This document shows, piece after piece, positions 42,228 to 42,283 of a DNA stretch of 42,283 nucleotides (the stretch's first letter is position 1; each line of letters begins with the position of its first letter). Under the pieces are notes generated by a model. That model saw only the letters and a list, made by a program, of their open reading frames with translations, did no database searches and was not told the DNA's origin. Location of the stretch: contig JBMNOI010000012.1 in NCBI GenBank assembly GCA_050942995.1, positions 1 through 42,283 of the forward strand. The letters are read 5' to 3'. Position numbers and translations under genes: made by a program. This DNA is from JBMNOI01 sp050942995. Its GTDB lineage: Bacteria > Chloroflexota > Anaerolineae > UBA1429.

Positions 42228-42283
42228 CTGCTCATACCTCCTTTAGGAAAAAGGTCGATCCGCCGCCAGTCATTCGCTCATCG

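Overview
This 42.3 kb, GC-rich window comes from a bacterial chromosome packed with short operons. It has one tRNA and no CRISPR array, insertion sequence or prophage. Several traits fit Chloroflexota (Anaerolineae/Ardenticatenia-like): the radical SAM protein with a separate DUF2344 partner, SpoVS without other sporulation genes, a bAERF3-type protein, a Thr/Pro-rich linker in a surface protein, and a tRNA without an encoded CCA. This placement is an inference from gene families, not from a marker tree.

Layout. 1-2.8 kb (minus strand): a HIT protein cut by the window edge, a DUF2344 protein and a TIGR03960-type radical SAM protein, all overlapping. 2.9-5.5 kb: a YjbQ/UPF0047 protein, tRNA-Glu(CUC), a small protein of unknown function and an MGDG-synthase-type glycosyltransferase. 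5.7-14.6 kb: a signalling block. It holds a 1419-residue membrane sensor kinase with five PAS domains and a GAF domain, its NarL-type regulator, a second small protein homologous to the first, SpoVS, and a second kinase/regulator pair. The second regulator has lost its DNA-binding domain, and the second pair sits behind a promoter carrying three Pho-box-like repeats. 14.9-22.9 kb: envelope stress and copper. It encodes a PRC-barrel/BON protein, Hsp20, a cupredoxin-SIMPL fusion, a cupredoxin lipoprotein, a CopB-type copper ATPase, a site-2 protease with CBS domains and a DUF2267 protein. 23-35.8 kb: an HtrA protease, a split transketolase, OsmC, nicotinate phosphoribosyltransferase, PolX, a phosphoribosyltransferase with an alpha/beta hydrolase, a GlsB-like membrane protein, a 2-hydroxyacid dehydrogenase, DUF72, an HPF/RaiA-like protein and a bAERF3 protein. 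35.9-41 kb: a surface-polysaccharide region in which three consecutive genes (CapK-like ligase, Wzz-tyrosine kinase, surface protein) each carry a single-base frameshift. 41-42.2 kb (minus strand): a xylose-isomerase-like protein with one changed metal ligand.

How it fits together. Most of the window looks like stress physiology: envelope sensing and proteolysis, copper handling, peroxide reduction (OsmC), protein protection (Hsp20, HtrA), ribosome hibernation or release (HPF-like and bAERF3) and regulatory signalling. The best leads for something undescribed are (i) the two homologous ~73-residue proteins ending in Trp-Leu-Gly, one embedded between the two kinase systems, (ii) the duplicated kinase/regulator pair whose second copy appears to be changing function, with its own array of repeats and palindromes, and (iii) the cupredoxin-SIMPL fusion next to a cupredoxin lipoprotein and CopB.
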